Positions 7,702-14,551 of a stretch of 21,363 bases of DNA are shown piece after piece (the first letter of the stretch is position 1; every line of letters starts with the position of its first letter). A program made the translations under genes and the position numbers. Origin of the DNA: a virus; IMG/VR virus record IMGVR_UViG_3300022842_000074, positions 1-21,363 of that record. One strand, given 5' to 3'. Below the pieces are notes generated by a model that saw only the letters and a program-made list of their open reading frames with translations, was not told the origin of the DNA and searched no databases.

Positions 7702-8847
7702 TTAGCCCAGCAGGATTGCAGTATGCTCGGGCTTGACTACGTCAGCGCCCCAGGCCAATGCGACCTCATAACGAACCTTTCGGTAACCTTTGTACAGGCT
7801 AAACTCGAGCGCCAAGCCTGAACGCGGATCGGTGATGATCATAACATCAGATGCCATATCACCTTCCTCGGGTCGAGCCGGTGCGCGAGCAACCAAGACT
7901 AGAGCAGATCGATTGAACGCCATGTTCCGAGCCGATGCAGCCACGCTAGTAACCGCAACCGCTGATGCCGGTAGCGCCTGGCGTAGACCAGGTGCTGCAA
8001 GAACAAGCGTACCAGGACCGTCGATGCCTGTTGCTACGACATATTTGTTGGCGTCATTTGCAAAGGTAACAATGTCACCAGCGAGAATCTCATCAGCACC
8101 AGTAATCAGCGCAATACTCGTTGCGCCAACTGCAAAACCGGCGGTGCTAGTGGTGAAGTCACCGTCACTATCGCCGATAGCTGGACTGTTGATCTGTGCA
8201 GACTCGCGCAATGGCATGCCCGCAATATCAAGCAAAACACCCTGACGCAACATCGAATCGGTGCCGGCAGCGTTAACCGCTGACTGCTTACCGATGAAGT
8301 TGGCGCCGGCTGATGTATTAATAACCAGCTGGTTGTCGGATCCAGGCGCGCCGTTATCTTTTAATATCTGCATAACTTTCGACGCGTCGGTGTAGTCGTT
8401 GGCAGTGCCAAACGGCGTAGTTGCTGCGGTGCCGTATGCCCGGCTGAATTTGCTTTGCAGCGCAGCCAGGTCGGTTTCTACTTCATTAACCAGACCGCGA
8501 ATAGCTTGTGCGATCTTATTAGCGCGAACGCCCATGAAGCCGGGGCCAGTTTGCAATTTCAACTGGTCCTCGCCGACAAAACCAAACTCATAAGCGCGAG
8601 ACTTATCGATGGTGATTGTCTTGGCGCCGGATGTTTGTCCGGTTGGTTCAGGTGTAGCCATTGCGGGTGTAACGTCTACGCCGTTACCCACTGGTTCAAC
8701 ATCAACAACGATATTTTGACCTTTACCAGCTCTTGCTGCGCTGGTGTTCATTGTTACCGCCGGAATTAATCCAGTTAGCTCTCGACTTACAACGTCGAGA
8801 GCCTCGTAAATATCCGGTACGATTGAAGTTATTGTATTCTCAGCCAT
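7702..8847 (-). CDS. Major capsid protein, P22-coat-like
   Basis: A 381-residue protein following the scaffold gene. The start (SIVPDIYEALDVVSRELTG) and the C-terminus (YRKVRYEVALAWGADVVKPE) resemble P22 gp5-type coat proteins, whose C-terminus has a comparable 'RIALWYGVNATRPE' element. A β-rich segment around residues 230-300 (AVGATSIALITGADEILAGD onward; GDIVTFAND) is placed where P22-type coats carry an inserted domain. The core is the HK97 fold by family knowledge. AGGA precedes ATG 8847. It would form the icosahedral shell with the upstream scaffold and portal. Confidence 0.8.
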   Translation of the reverse strand: MAENTITSIVPDIYEALDVVSRELTGLIPAVTMNTSAARAGKGQNIVVDVEPVGNGVDVTPAMATPEPTGQTSGAKTITIDKSRAYEFGFVGEDQLKLQTGPGFMGVRANKIAQAIRGLVNEVETDLAALQSKFSRAYGTAATTPFGTANDYTDASKVMQILKDNGAPGSDNQLVINTSAGANFIGKQSAVNAAGTDSMLRQGVLLDIAGMPLRESAQINSPAIGDSDGDFTTSTAGFAVGATSIALITGADEILAGDIVTFANDANKYVVATGIDGPGTLVLAAPGLRQALPASAVAVTSVAASARNMAFNRSALVLVARAPARPEEGDMASDVMIITDPRSGLALEFSLYKGYRKVRYEVALAWGADVVKPEHTAILLG

Positions 8848-8857
8848 GATTCAGTTC

Positions 8858-9511
8858 CTAATCAGTGATGGTGCCACCGGACTTTGCGTACTCTGCCCGC
8901 TGTACTGGATTGAGGGCTTCAAATTCGCCCCTGGTTTTGATTTTTGCAGCACCGCCGCTGTTGTTTCCGCCGTTGGCACCGCCGCCAGAGGATTGATTGC
9001 CTTTTAATAGCGAGGCAAACTTTGGATTATTTTTAAACTCGGCCGCCAAATCATCAAGCGATGAAACGGTTAGTTGACCGTTACTATCGGCAACTTTAAC
9101 AGACTCATCATTAAATACTAGCCTGTTTGCTATGAATGTCGATAACAGTTCCGCGTTGGGTCCATCGGCCAGTTCGGTCGCGATACGCATCGCGGCGTTA
9201 TCGCGTTTCTCATTACCGACTGCGCCTCGCAGTAATTCCAATTCGCCTAGTGTAGTTTGGTATCGTTCCTCGGATGATTTATGCAACTGCTCGAAGTCGC
9301 CCTTTTCTTTTGCGATGCGCGATGCCTCAGCTGCAGCCTCGGTTTCCACTTTGCGGCGAGCCTCTTTTGCGGCTTTGGTTTCGCCTAACAACTCATCCAT
9401 CTTAGCCTTGATGCTGGTGGTTTCACCCGTCAGGCTTTCGACCTGGCCGGTTAGCGTTGTGTTGGCTTCTACTAACTTGGCGTTTTCGGCTTGCAATTCT
9501 TCTAATGTCAT
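8858..9511 (-). CDS. Capsid scaffolding protein
   Basis: A 217-residue protein directly upstream of the coat gene. The first 110 residues are a strongly charged coiled coil (TLEELQAENAKLVEANTTL; ETKAAKEARRKVETEAAAEA). The C-terminal part has a Gly/Asn-rich linker (about residues 175-190) and a short helix RGEFEALNPVQRAEYAKSGG, the usual ending of DUF4355-type scaffold proteins. I chose ATG 9511 because it has GTGAG about 7 bases upstream; the longer frame from 9535 has none. It would template procapsid assembly and leave before packaging. No protease gene is nearby. Confidence 0.75.
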   Translation of the reverse strand: MTLEELQAENAKLVEANTTLTGQVESLTGETTSIKAKMDELLGETKAAKEARRKVETEAAAEASRIAKEKGDFEQLHKSSEERYQTTLGELELLRGAVGNEKRDNAAMRIATELADGPNAELLSTFIANRLVFNDESVKVADSNGQLTVSSLDDLAAEFKNNPKFASLLKGNQSSGGGANGGNNSGGAAKIKTRGEFEALNPVQRAEYAKSGGTITD

Positions 9512-9550
9512 AATAATACTCACTGAGTAGGCCATCCACTGGACGGCGGT

Positions 9551-11368
9551 TTATTCGGCTGACAACGCGATGTTATTCATGCTGTCAAGTTGCGACAGGG
9601 TATATTGCTTTCCCGTCGGGTCGGTAAACCGATCAAGCGTAAAGGTGCCATCTCGGAATAGTTTAGATCGCGCAGGCCCAAGGGCTTCATCGATAAAACT
9701 CTTAGGCTGGCTGCGTAACCATGTGCTGTATCTAGTGTTGCTTGAGACAACTTCTGTGCCGTCAGCACCGATTGCTGGTCGTTGGCCTTTAACGTCTAGG
9801 CTGAACTCTTGGCGTACCACTGGTATGGTCGTTGATCGGCAGTTGTGTGTTATAATGCCATTTGCAGCAAAGCAATGATCAAACGTTTGGAGATTATAAA
9901 CATGCCCGCTAAAATCACTAACCTCGACACTGATTACATCATCCGCGAATACGCCTCCGGCGTAGGTGTTGGGGGAATCGCCGATAAACTCGGTGTCAGC
10001 CCAAGACCCATTGAGCGAGTCATTCGTGAGAATGGCGTTGTTCTTCGTGGCCGTGGTGCCCAGCAACAGGCTAGGATGGACAAAGCTACTCCCGCTGAAA
10101 AGCGTGCTCTGGTGAGAAATGCGAACATTGCCGCCAGAGGCAGCGTCCGAACATTTGCCACTAAGTGCAAGCTGGCTAAGTCGCTCGCGGGCAGAGTCGA
10201 TGTCCATCATGTTTCTGCGCTTGAGGATGCTTTCGCCGAAATGTTGGACGATGCCAATGTCACATGTACCCGCCAGGTTGCTTGCGGACCGTATCTCTGC
10301 GATTTCGTTATCGATTCCATCGCCGTGGAAATCTGGGGCGGAAATTACCACTTCTCTGGCCTTCACATCGCCAGAGCACCAGAGCGATTTAAATATATCC
10401 TCGACACGATGAAAGCCGCGATTATCATCACCGTCAATAACACCAATCCCCTTACACCGCGATTGATTAAAGCATTGGTCGCCAACATTGACGAGCTCAG
10501 CAGACATCCAACCCTTAGCGGTGAGTACCGGATGCTTTGGAGTAACGGTGATTACGTTACCGGAAACTGTCTTGATGGTGATAACTTTACCTTCAAATAC
10601 CCGTTTGCTAATAGCCGAAACACCCGCAGCGGACGTTATGAACGTGCCTGAAATCACGCAATTGTAATGCGCTGGCGGCATAGGTCCAATACCAACATCA
10701 TACTTGTTGCCGTCGCGCCCCATGCATATCATGCTGGTTAATCCGTCTAATGTGGAAACCCATTGATACTCGTTAACCAGATCACTGTTCTGTTCATATG
10801 TCGCGAGCCGCCCGGCGCTACTGGCATGGCTTAGTACCGTTGCGACTAGTGCTTGCACTTGCCTGGATATCAGCGAGTCGATAAACCCTGATACCTTTTT
10901 CACAATTGAAGTTGTGGGGCTGCCTGAAGTTGCCCCGTCCATAATAACATTCAGAATGTCGGATGCTTTTTTAGTCCCGAACGCAGACAACAATTCTGGT
11001 ATTGAAACGCCCGCCTGAACCGGTACCGCTGCGCTGATCGCGGTTGCGAGTAATGTACTGGTTGGCACAGCGAATATTGCGGATGTTCCTGCAGTTAGCA
11101 TATCCGCCGTAAACCCAGCCTCACTGATGGCGAGTTTCTCAGCCTCTGCGATCAATGCCTTTTGATCCAATATCTGTAACGTTCGCATATCGGCAATAAG
11201 CCTGGTTAGATCCTTTGATGCATATTCGTCCTGGAGTAGCCTGGCGCTCAACTGGCCTTTGTACAATCGTAGCTGTGCAGCCGCCACCTCGTTTTGTCTG
11301 CGGATGTATCGCTGTAAGAATACAGCCCTTCGCGTTGCGGCGTTGGTTAAGAATGCGCGGCTAGTCAC
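9551..11368 (-). CDS. Phage Mu F-like minor head protein interrupted by an intein
   Basis: A 605-codon gene between portal and scaffold. The start is GTG 11368 in a GTGA overlap with the portal stop, with GAGG just upstream. Without the intein the protein would be 332 residues. The N-extein (1-236) is helical and ends TCM-type: MICMGRDGNKYDVGIGPMPPAHYN. The C-extein (510-605) opens CRSTTIPV and contains ADGTEVV, RYSTWLRSQP and a DRFTDPTG end. Joined, the exteins restore PPAHYN-CRSTTIPV, the conserved MuF family motif (PPxHxNCRS). MuF proteins attach inside the capsid near the portal and are needed for head assembly or DNA delivery. Splicing is therefore probably required for a functional product. 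The intein (237-509) is described separately. Confidence 0.85.
   Translation of the reverse strand: MTSRAFLTNAATRRAVFLQRYIRRQNEVAAAQLRLYKGQLSARLLQDEYASKDLTRLIADMRTLQILDQKALIAEAEKLAISEAGFTADMLTAGTSAIFAVPTSTLLATAISAAVPVQAGVSIPELLSAFGTKKASDILNVIMDGATSGSPTTSIVKKVSGFIDSLISRQVQALVATVLSHASSAGRLATYEQNSDLVNEYQWVSTLDGLTSMICMGRDGNKYDVGIGPMPPAHYNCVISGTFITSAAGVSAISKRVFEGKVITIKTVSGNVITVTPKHPVLTAKGWMSAELVNVGDQCFNQSRCKGIGVIDGDDNRGFHRVEDIFKSLWCSGDVKAREVVISAPDFHGDGIDNEIAEIRSASNLAGTCDIGIVQHFGESILKRRNMMDIDSARERLSQLALSGKCSDAASGGNVRISHQSTLFSGSSFVHPSLLLGTTATKNNAILTNDSLNGSWADTEFIGDSPNTYAGGVFADDVISVEVSDFSGHVYNLQTFDHCFAANGIITHNCRSTTIPVVRQEFSLDVKGQRPAIGADGTEVVSSNTRYSTWLRSQPKSFIDEALGPARSKLFRDGTFTLDRFTDPTGKQYTLSQLDSMNNIALSAE
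9848..9892 (+). promoter_or_regulatory. Extended -10 promoter and ribosome binding site for the antisense endonuclease
   Basis: TGTTATAAT at 9848-9856 is a perfect extended -10 (TGnTATAAT). It is opposite the codons for I-I-T-H of the intein C-terminal splice motif. No good -35 box is seen at 17 bases, which an extended -10 can tolerate. GGAG at 9889-9892 then precedes ATG 9902. A transcript would start near 9863 and stay within the intein DNA until the stop codon. Confidence 0.5.
9902..10651 (+). CDS. Antisense-encoded Vsr/PD-(D/E)XK-like putative homing endonuclease inside the intein
   Basis: A 249-residue protein encoded on the strand opposite to the intein and wholly inside it. Residues about 10-50 look like a helix-turn-helix of resolvase type (YIIREYASGVGVGGIADKLG). 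Residues about 103-180 look like a Vsr/DUF559-type nuclease core: helix with E108 and E113, a CTRQVACGPYLCDFVID strand pair with D134, then VEIWGGNYH with E143, W145 and H150, and an ERFKYILDTMKAAIIITV helix-strand. This order is that of PD-(D/E)XK single-strand-fold nucleases, which include Vsr-like homing endonucleases known from fractured intein genes. I chose ATG 9902 because GGAG lies 9 bases upstream; a longer frame reaches GTG 9845. The stop is 9 bases inside the intein boundary. The last 50 residues lie opposite intein blocks A and B. Confidence 0.82.
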   Translation: MPAKITNLDTDYIIREYASGVGVGGIADKLGVSPRPIERVIRENGVVLRGRGAQQQARMDKATPAEKRALVRNANIAARGSVRTFATKCKLAKSLAGRVDVHHVSALEDAFAEMLDDANVTCTRQVACGPYLCDFVIDSIAVEIWGGNYHFSGLHIARAPERFKYILDTMKAAIIITVNNTNPLTPRLIKALVANIDELSRHPTLSGEYRMLWSNGDYVTGNCLDGDNFTFKYPFANSRNTRSGRYERA

Positions 11369-12810
11369 AGTACCTCGTCGATGATTTCCGCATCGCTGTC
11401 GATTTCATCATCGGTGCGATCAGCGGCAATCAGACCAGATCGGCGTAGTTGGTGCCGAAGGTCCGGCAAAGCAATAACACCTCGATCCATTAGTTGGACT
11501 GCGGCCATTACCAGTTGAGGGTCAATACTCGCCTCGTAGAATTCGCGGTTGATGATAATTTCAGGCTCGAGTGTGCCGCCCATGAAATCCATCACCCAGG
11601 TTAGGCATTGAGCGAATGCTTCTTCGACATTGCCGATGATCGCGCTAAGTTTGCTGTTCTGCCCTGCAAAGCGGATCTTTGCAGCCTCGGCTGTTTCGAC
11701 TCCACCCTTGTCCTGGATAATCCTGGTACCAATTCGGACCATCTGTTGCTCTTTGATTTCCATACCTTTTAGCGGCATTTGGTTATCTCCGGCTTGAAGC
11801 AGCATCGCACTACCCGACTCGGGCAGCAATACTGCGGCCCTGCTGCCGAACGCAACGCCGCCACTCATGTTCTGGTCAACCCATGATTGTGTTAGGCCGG
11901 AGAATACAGGCGTCGGCTGGCCGACTAGAAAACTGGATTCTTCATAGTCGGCGCTGTTGCGATAGTGCGCGATGTTGATCTCCGCGATGTCATAGAGCGG
12001 CGCCTTATCGACAACCTCATCGTTATTGACCGAGCCGACGAAGCTGAAGGGTATTAAGTTCCATGTGGAACCATCAGCTTTGCGCGGTACGATGTCGGCC
12101 GCAAAAGCACCATTCTGCTCGGTGCCTAGTAGCTCATCATTCTCATTGTAAAGCCGTTGGATATAAACGCCGTCTACCATCAGCAGTGCCCGGTGATACA
12201 TTAACTCAACAACATCAAAACCGTCTGCACTTACTTTCTCGGTCGGTTCCCGCAGAATCACCATCGACAATTGTTGCCTGCCGTTGATGGTTTCGCAGCG
12301 CCAGTTGATGATAGATTCTGCGGGATATGTCAGGACGCGGGCCTCTTGACCAGCCGTTTGCGCGGCGGTCAAACCTTCGCGCATTTGCGGGTAGTCAACC
12401 AAAAGCCCAAATCGACCGACCAGCAAAGTATCGGCTGCGATCAACTTAATTAGCTGATCGGCGCTCAACCCTTCGCCGTTTGCATTGTCTTTGATGTACT
12501 CAATACCTGGATCAACATCGAGCATTGTCTCTTTGCGGAAAACCATTCCGAGCATGCCCTCTTTGGTATGCCCTACGAAATTGACAAAAGACGCCCGCTG
12601 TCGGTATGCCTCATATCGTAGCTTATTAGCTGTGCTGCCATCCTCGGCGTTTGGTGCCGGCAAATATGCTGTGCCGGGCATTGATCCTATCTGACCTGAC
12701 GCGGATCCACGTCGCGACTTGACCGCGTTTGCCCCGTCGTCGCAGTCGCGTAGCATTTGCCACAGTGGAATGAACTTTTGGTAGTCCTTGTGTTGCGCTG
12801 ATACTGCCAT
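11365..12810 (-). CDS. Portal protein (DUF4055 family)
   Basis: A 481-residue protein between the large terminase and the MuF gene. The opening (HKDYQKFIPLWQMLRDCDDG, then LRYEAYRQRASFVNFVGHTK) and the mid-section (YDIAEINIAHYRNSADYEES; GAAKIR-like AEAAKIRFAGQNSKLS) match the DUF4055 phage portal-like family. It would form the dodecameric DNA channel at the head vertex and dock terminase and neck proteins. The C-terminus ends in an acidic tail (DRTDDEIDSDAEIIDEVL), common in this family. A GAGA-type site precedes ATG 12810. Confidence 0.85.
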   Translation of the reverse strand: MAVSAQHKDYQKFIPLWQMLRDCDDGANAVKSRRGSASGQIGSMPGTAYLPAPNAEDGSTANKLRYEAYRQRASFVNFVGHTKEGMLGMVFRKETMLDVDPGIEYIKDNANGEGLSADQLIKLIAADTLLVGRFGLLVDYPQMREGLTAAQTAGQEARVLTYPAESIINWRCETINGRQQLSMVILREPTEKVSADGFDVVELMYHRALLMVDGVYIQRLYNENDELLGTEQNGAFAADIVPRKADGSTWNLIPFSFVGSVNNDEVVDKAPLYDIAEINIAHYRNSADYEESSFLVGQPTPVFSGLTQSWVDQNMSGGVAFGSRAAVLLPESGSAMLLQAGDNQMPLKGMEIKEQQMVRIGTRIIQDKGGVETAEAAKIRFAGQNSKLSAIIGNVEEAFAQCLTWVMDFMGGTLEPEIIINREFYEASIDPQLVMAAVQLMDRGVIALPDLRHQLRRSGLIAADRTDDEIDSDAEIIDEVL

Positions 12811-12814
12811 ATTA

Positions 12815-14053
12815 TTATCTCGCGAATCGAACGCGTAGATCGGCCACCGGCTTCACGACGGGCATTTCATAGGCGATGGGGTAAGTGCCCGCATCGGGTA
12901 AATGGTCTAAATTGGACTTTTTGTCCGGTAATCCGTTTGCATCATACGCTAATTGCTCCATGCAGCGAGCATATTCCGGGCAGTGTAGATCATTGATAAA
13001 CAATCGGCCATGATCAAATGCGGCGTTAGTTGCCATAACTCTATCTTTAATAAACGGGTTGGTTTTGTTAGCGTAAACACTAAACCTAGCCTGCTCTAGA
13101 AGTGCAATGTCCGATGTTGAGGCGTCCACCGTCTTGCGGCTAGACCCTGATGCGTCAGGATACACTCTAATACTATGCCCAGGATAACGCTCTTTGATCG
13201 CCCTGGTCATCGCTGGTGTATCATAGATGCCTTTTAGCTCATCGACCGCATGCCATGCCTCGCCGCGCATAACGTAAACCACGGCGCTCATATTGGTGAC
13301 GTTGAAATCCATACCAATGCACAACAACTCACCAGCCTGTATGGTTTCTGTGCTGCGGCATCGGCTCCGTTCATAGCTGTTGAATACAGTCCCCGACTGT
13401 AGGTTAACAAATTGCCCGTCCAAATAAGCATTGAGCAGATTCGCCGGGTAAATATCCCGCAGCGTTTGAACGTACCCACTGGGCAGATGCGGGTTGCTCA
13501 TCGTCGCTGCTTGGATGATCTCGTATCCTGGTCGCGGGTCATTCTTCCATGTGTTGTAAACGAATTTAAACCCCTCGGGTGTTGTTGTCACTCCGATTGT
13601 GTTGTGCGTCCCGTCGTTTTTCTTCTGTCGGTTTCGAGCGACGATCTGGCGCCAGGCATACGCTGCATCGTCGGTTTTCATCGTATCCAACTCGTCGACA
13701 TCTGCGTCGCCATGCTCGTAGCCGATGATACGTTGCGGTGTATCCATCGATCGAAAATAGATGCGCCCGGACCCTGGTATCTCGATGTAATTCAGCGGTG
13801 ATTTATATAACCGGTAAGGGATGCCTAATTGCTCGAGTACTTCCTCGAACCTGGGAAATGCAATCATTCGGATTAAGTCGTATGTTGGCGCATAGAATCC
13901 CCGGTTGACTTCAGGCGATTGCAATTTGCCAATGATGCAGCGGTTGATTGCTGCCTCGGTCTTTCCTGCACCAAACCCGCTAACAAGTGCGGGAAATTGC
14001 GCGGTACTCATCATGTACTCGAATTGTGGAATGGTTGGACAAATATCCGCCAT
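12815..14053 (-). CDS. terL: Terminase large subunit
   Basis: A 412-residue packaging motor. The Walker A motif GFGAGKT is at residues 26-32 and the Walker B region ADVDELD at 117-123 with catalytic acid E121. An IGVTTTPEGFKFVY segment (about 153-166) is the coupling-motif region. The RNase H-like nuclease starts at GMDFN (D249), followed by YPDASGSSRKT (D300) and a third acidic position near the C-terminal HLPDAG. It cuts concatemeric DNA and pumps it through the portal. Start ATG 14053 lies three bases after the terS stop, so the two subunits are probably coupled. It is slightly shorter than many TerL proteins but complete. Confidence 0.93.
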   Translation of the reverse strand: MADICPTIPQFEYMMSTAQFPALVSGFGAGKTEAAINRCIIGKLQSPEVNRGFYAPTYDLIRMIAFPRFEEVLEQLGIPYRLYKSPLNYIEIPGSGRIYFRSMDTPQRIIGYEHGDADVDELDTMKTDDAAYAWRQIVARNRQKKNDGTHNTIGVTTTPEGFKFVYNTWKNDPRPGYEIIQAATMSNPHLPSGYVQTLRDIYPANLLNAYLDGQFVNLQSGTVFNSYERSRCRSTETIQAGELLCIGMDFNVTNMSAVVYVMRGEAWHAVDELKGIYDTPAMTRAIKERYPGHSIRVYPDASGSSRKTVDASTSDIALLEQARFSVYANKTNPFIKDRVMATNAAFDHGRLFINDLHCPEYARCMEQLAYDANGLPDKKSNLDHLPDAGTYPIAYEMPVVKPVADLRVRFAR

Positions 14054-14056
14054 TGT

Positions 14057-14473
14057 TTATTTATTGGGGTTGATGATATTGATCACCGGCGCGGCGGCTG
14101 TCACCTGGTGGTCGGGTTGGTCAGTCTGCCCGAGCCAGTTCTTACCCAACCAGATTAACATAGTCGGGTTGCCATCAATCGCAGTTGAGAATTGCTTGCG
14201 GCGCAGGCTCATTCGGCCGCCTGCGCTCTTTTGCTTGAAGTAGTCCGAAAATCCAATTTTGTGATCACGTTTGCATGTTCGGTTAAGCGTATCGTAATCA
14301 ATGCCTAGAATCCCAGCCTGCTCTTCGCCGGTACAATGCAACGCGCACATGCTGTCAACCTGGCGCCAATCGATAATCGTAGGCTTCGGTCCTGGTTTTG
14401 CCCTGGCCTTTGGTTTTGCTTTGGTCTTTGGTTTTGCTTTGGACTTTGGTGTTGGCTTTTTCGTGTTATCCAT
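14057..14473 (-). CDS. terS: Terminase small subunit
   Basis: A 138-residue DNA-recognition subunit directly upstream of terL. It starts with a basic Lys/Pro/Ala tail (about residues 3-28) and continues with a helix-turn-helix-like segment (VDSMCALHCTGEEQAGILGI, then DYDTLNRTCKRDH) and a KSAGGRMSLRRKQF/LIWLGKNWLGQTD end. That C-terminal pattern is characteristic of many phage TerS proteins. I chose ATG 14473 (GAGG six bases upstream) over the frame start at 14488. The basic tail probably strengthens DNA contact (inference). Confidence 0.85.
   Translation of the reverse strand: MDNTKKPTPKSKAKPKTKAKPKARAKPGPKPTIIDWRQVDSMCALHCTGEEQAGILGIDYDTLNRTCKRDHKIGFSDYFKQKSAGGRMSLRRKQFSTAIDGNPTMLIWLGKNWLGQTDQPDHQVTAAAPVINIINPNK
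14390..14457 (-). repeat. 18-bp tandem repeat coding the Lys/Pro-rich tail of TerS
   Basis: Two perfect 18-base units except for the last base (14408-14425 and 14426-14443; unit ctttggttttgctttggt on the plus strand) with partial copies on both sides. In frame they encode alternating K-A-K-P-K-T type residues. Slippage here would change tail length without breaking the frame. Confidence 0.75.
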
Positions 14474-14523
14474 TTGAAACCTCGTCAAATTGGAGCGGGT
14501 GGGTCGGAATCTCGCCGCCCAGA

Positions 14524-14540
14524 TTAGGGTGGAACCCTAA
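14524..14540. repeat. Perfect inverted repeat between the Mom-like gene and terS
   Basis: TTAGGGT / ACCCTAA arms of 7 bases with a 3-base loop (GGA on the plus strand). There is no T-run on the minus strand, so it is not a typical terminator. Its place just upstream of terS suggests an operator, RNA processing element or packaging-site element, but nothing in the sequence decides. Confidence 0.5.
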
Positions 14541-14551
14541 CGCCTGATTTT

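Larger units (their letters stand above)
9842..10660 (-). mobile_element. Intein in the MuF gene, 273 residues
   Basis: The insertion runs from C237 to N509 of the translated gene and interrupts the motif PPAHYN/CRSTT. Block A begins CVISGTFITS. Block B contains TVTPKHPVL with the T-x-x-H pair (T276, H279), followed by GWMSAELVNVGD. Block F is GHVYNLQTFDHCF, and block G is ANGIITHN with penultimate H508, terminal N509 and +1 Cys C510. All splice-junction residues are present, so it should be active. A Hint domain needs about 130-150 residues; the remaining linker (about 300-475) shows no LAGLIDADG or HNH motif. The opposite strand of that linker encodes a nuclease-like gene instead. Confidence 0.92.

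Noticed and set aside
7790-8245. 151-codon plus-strand frame opposite the coat gene
   Set aside because: Shadow of a well-supported capsid gene; no motifs, no start signals.
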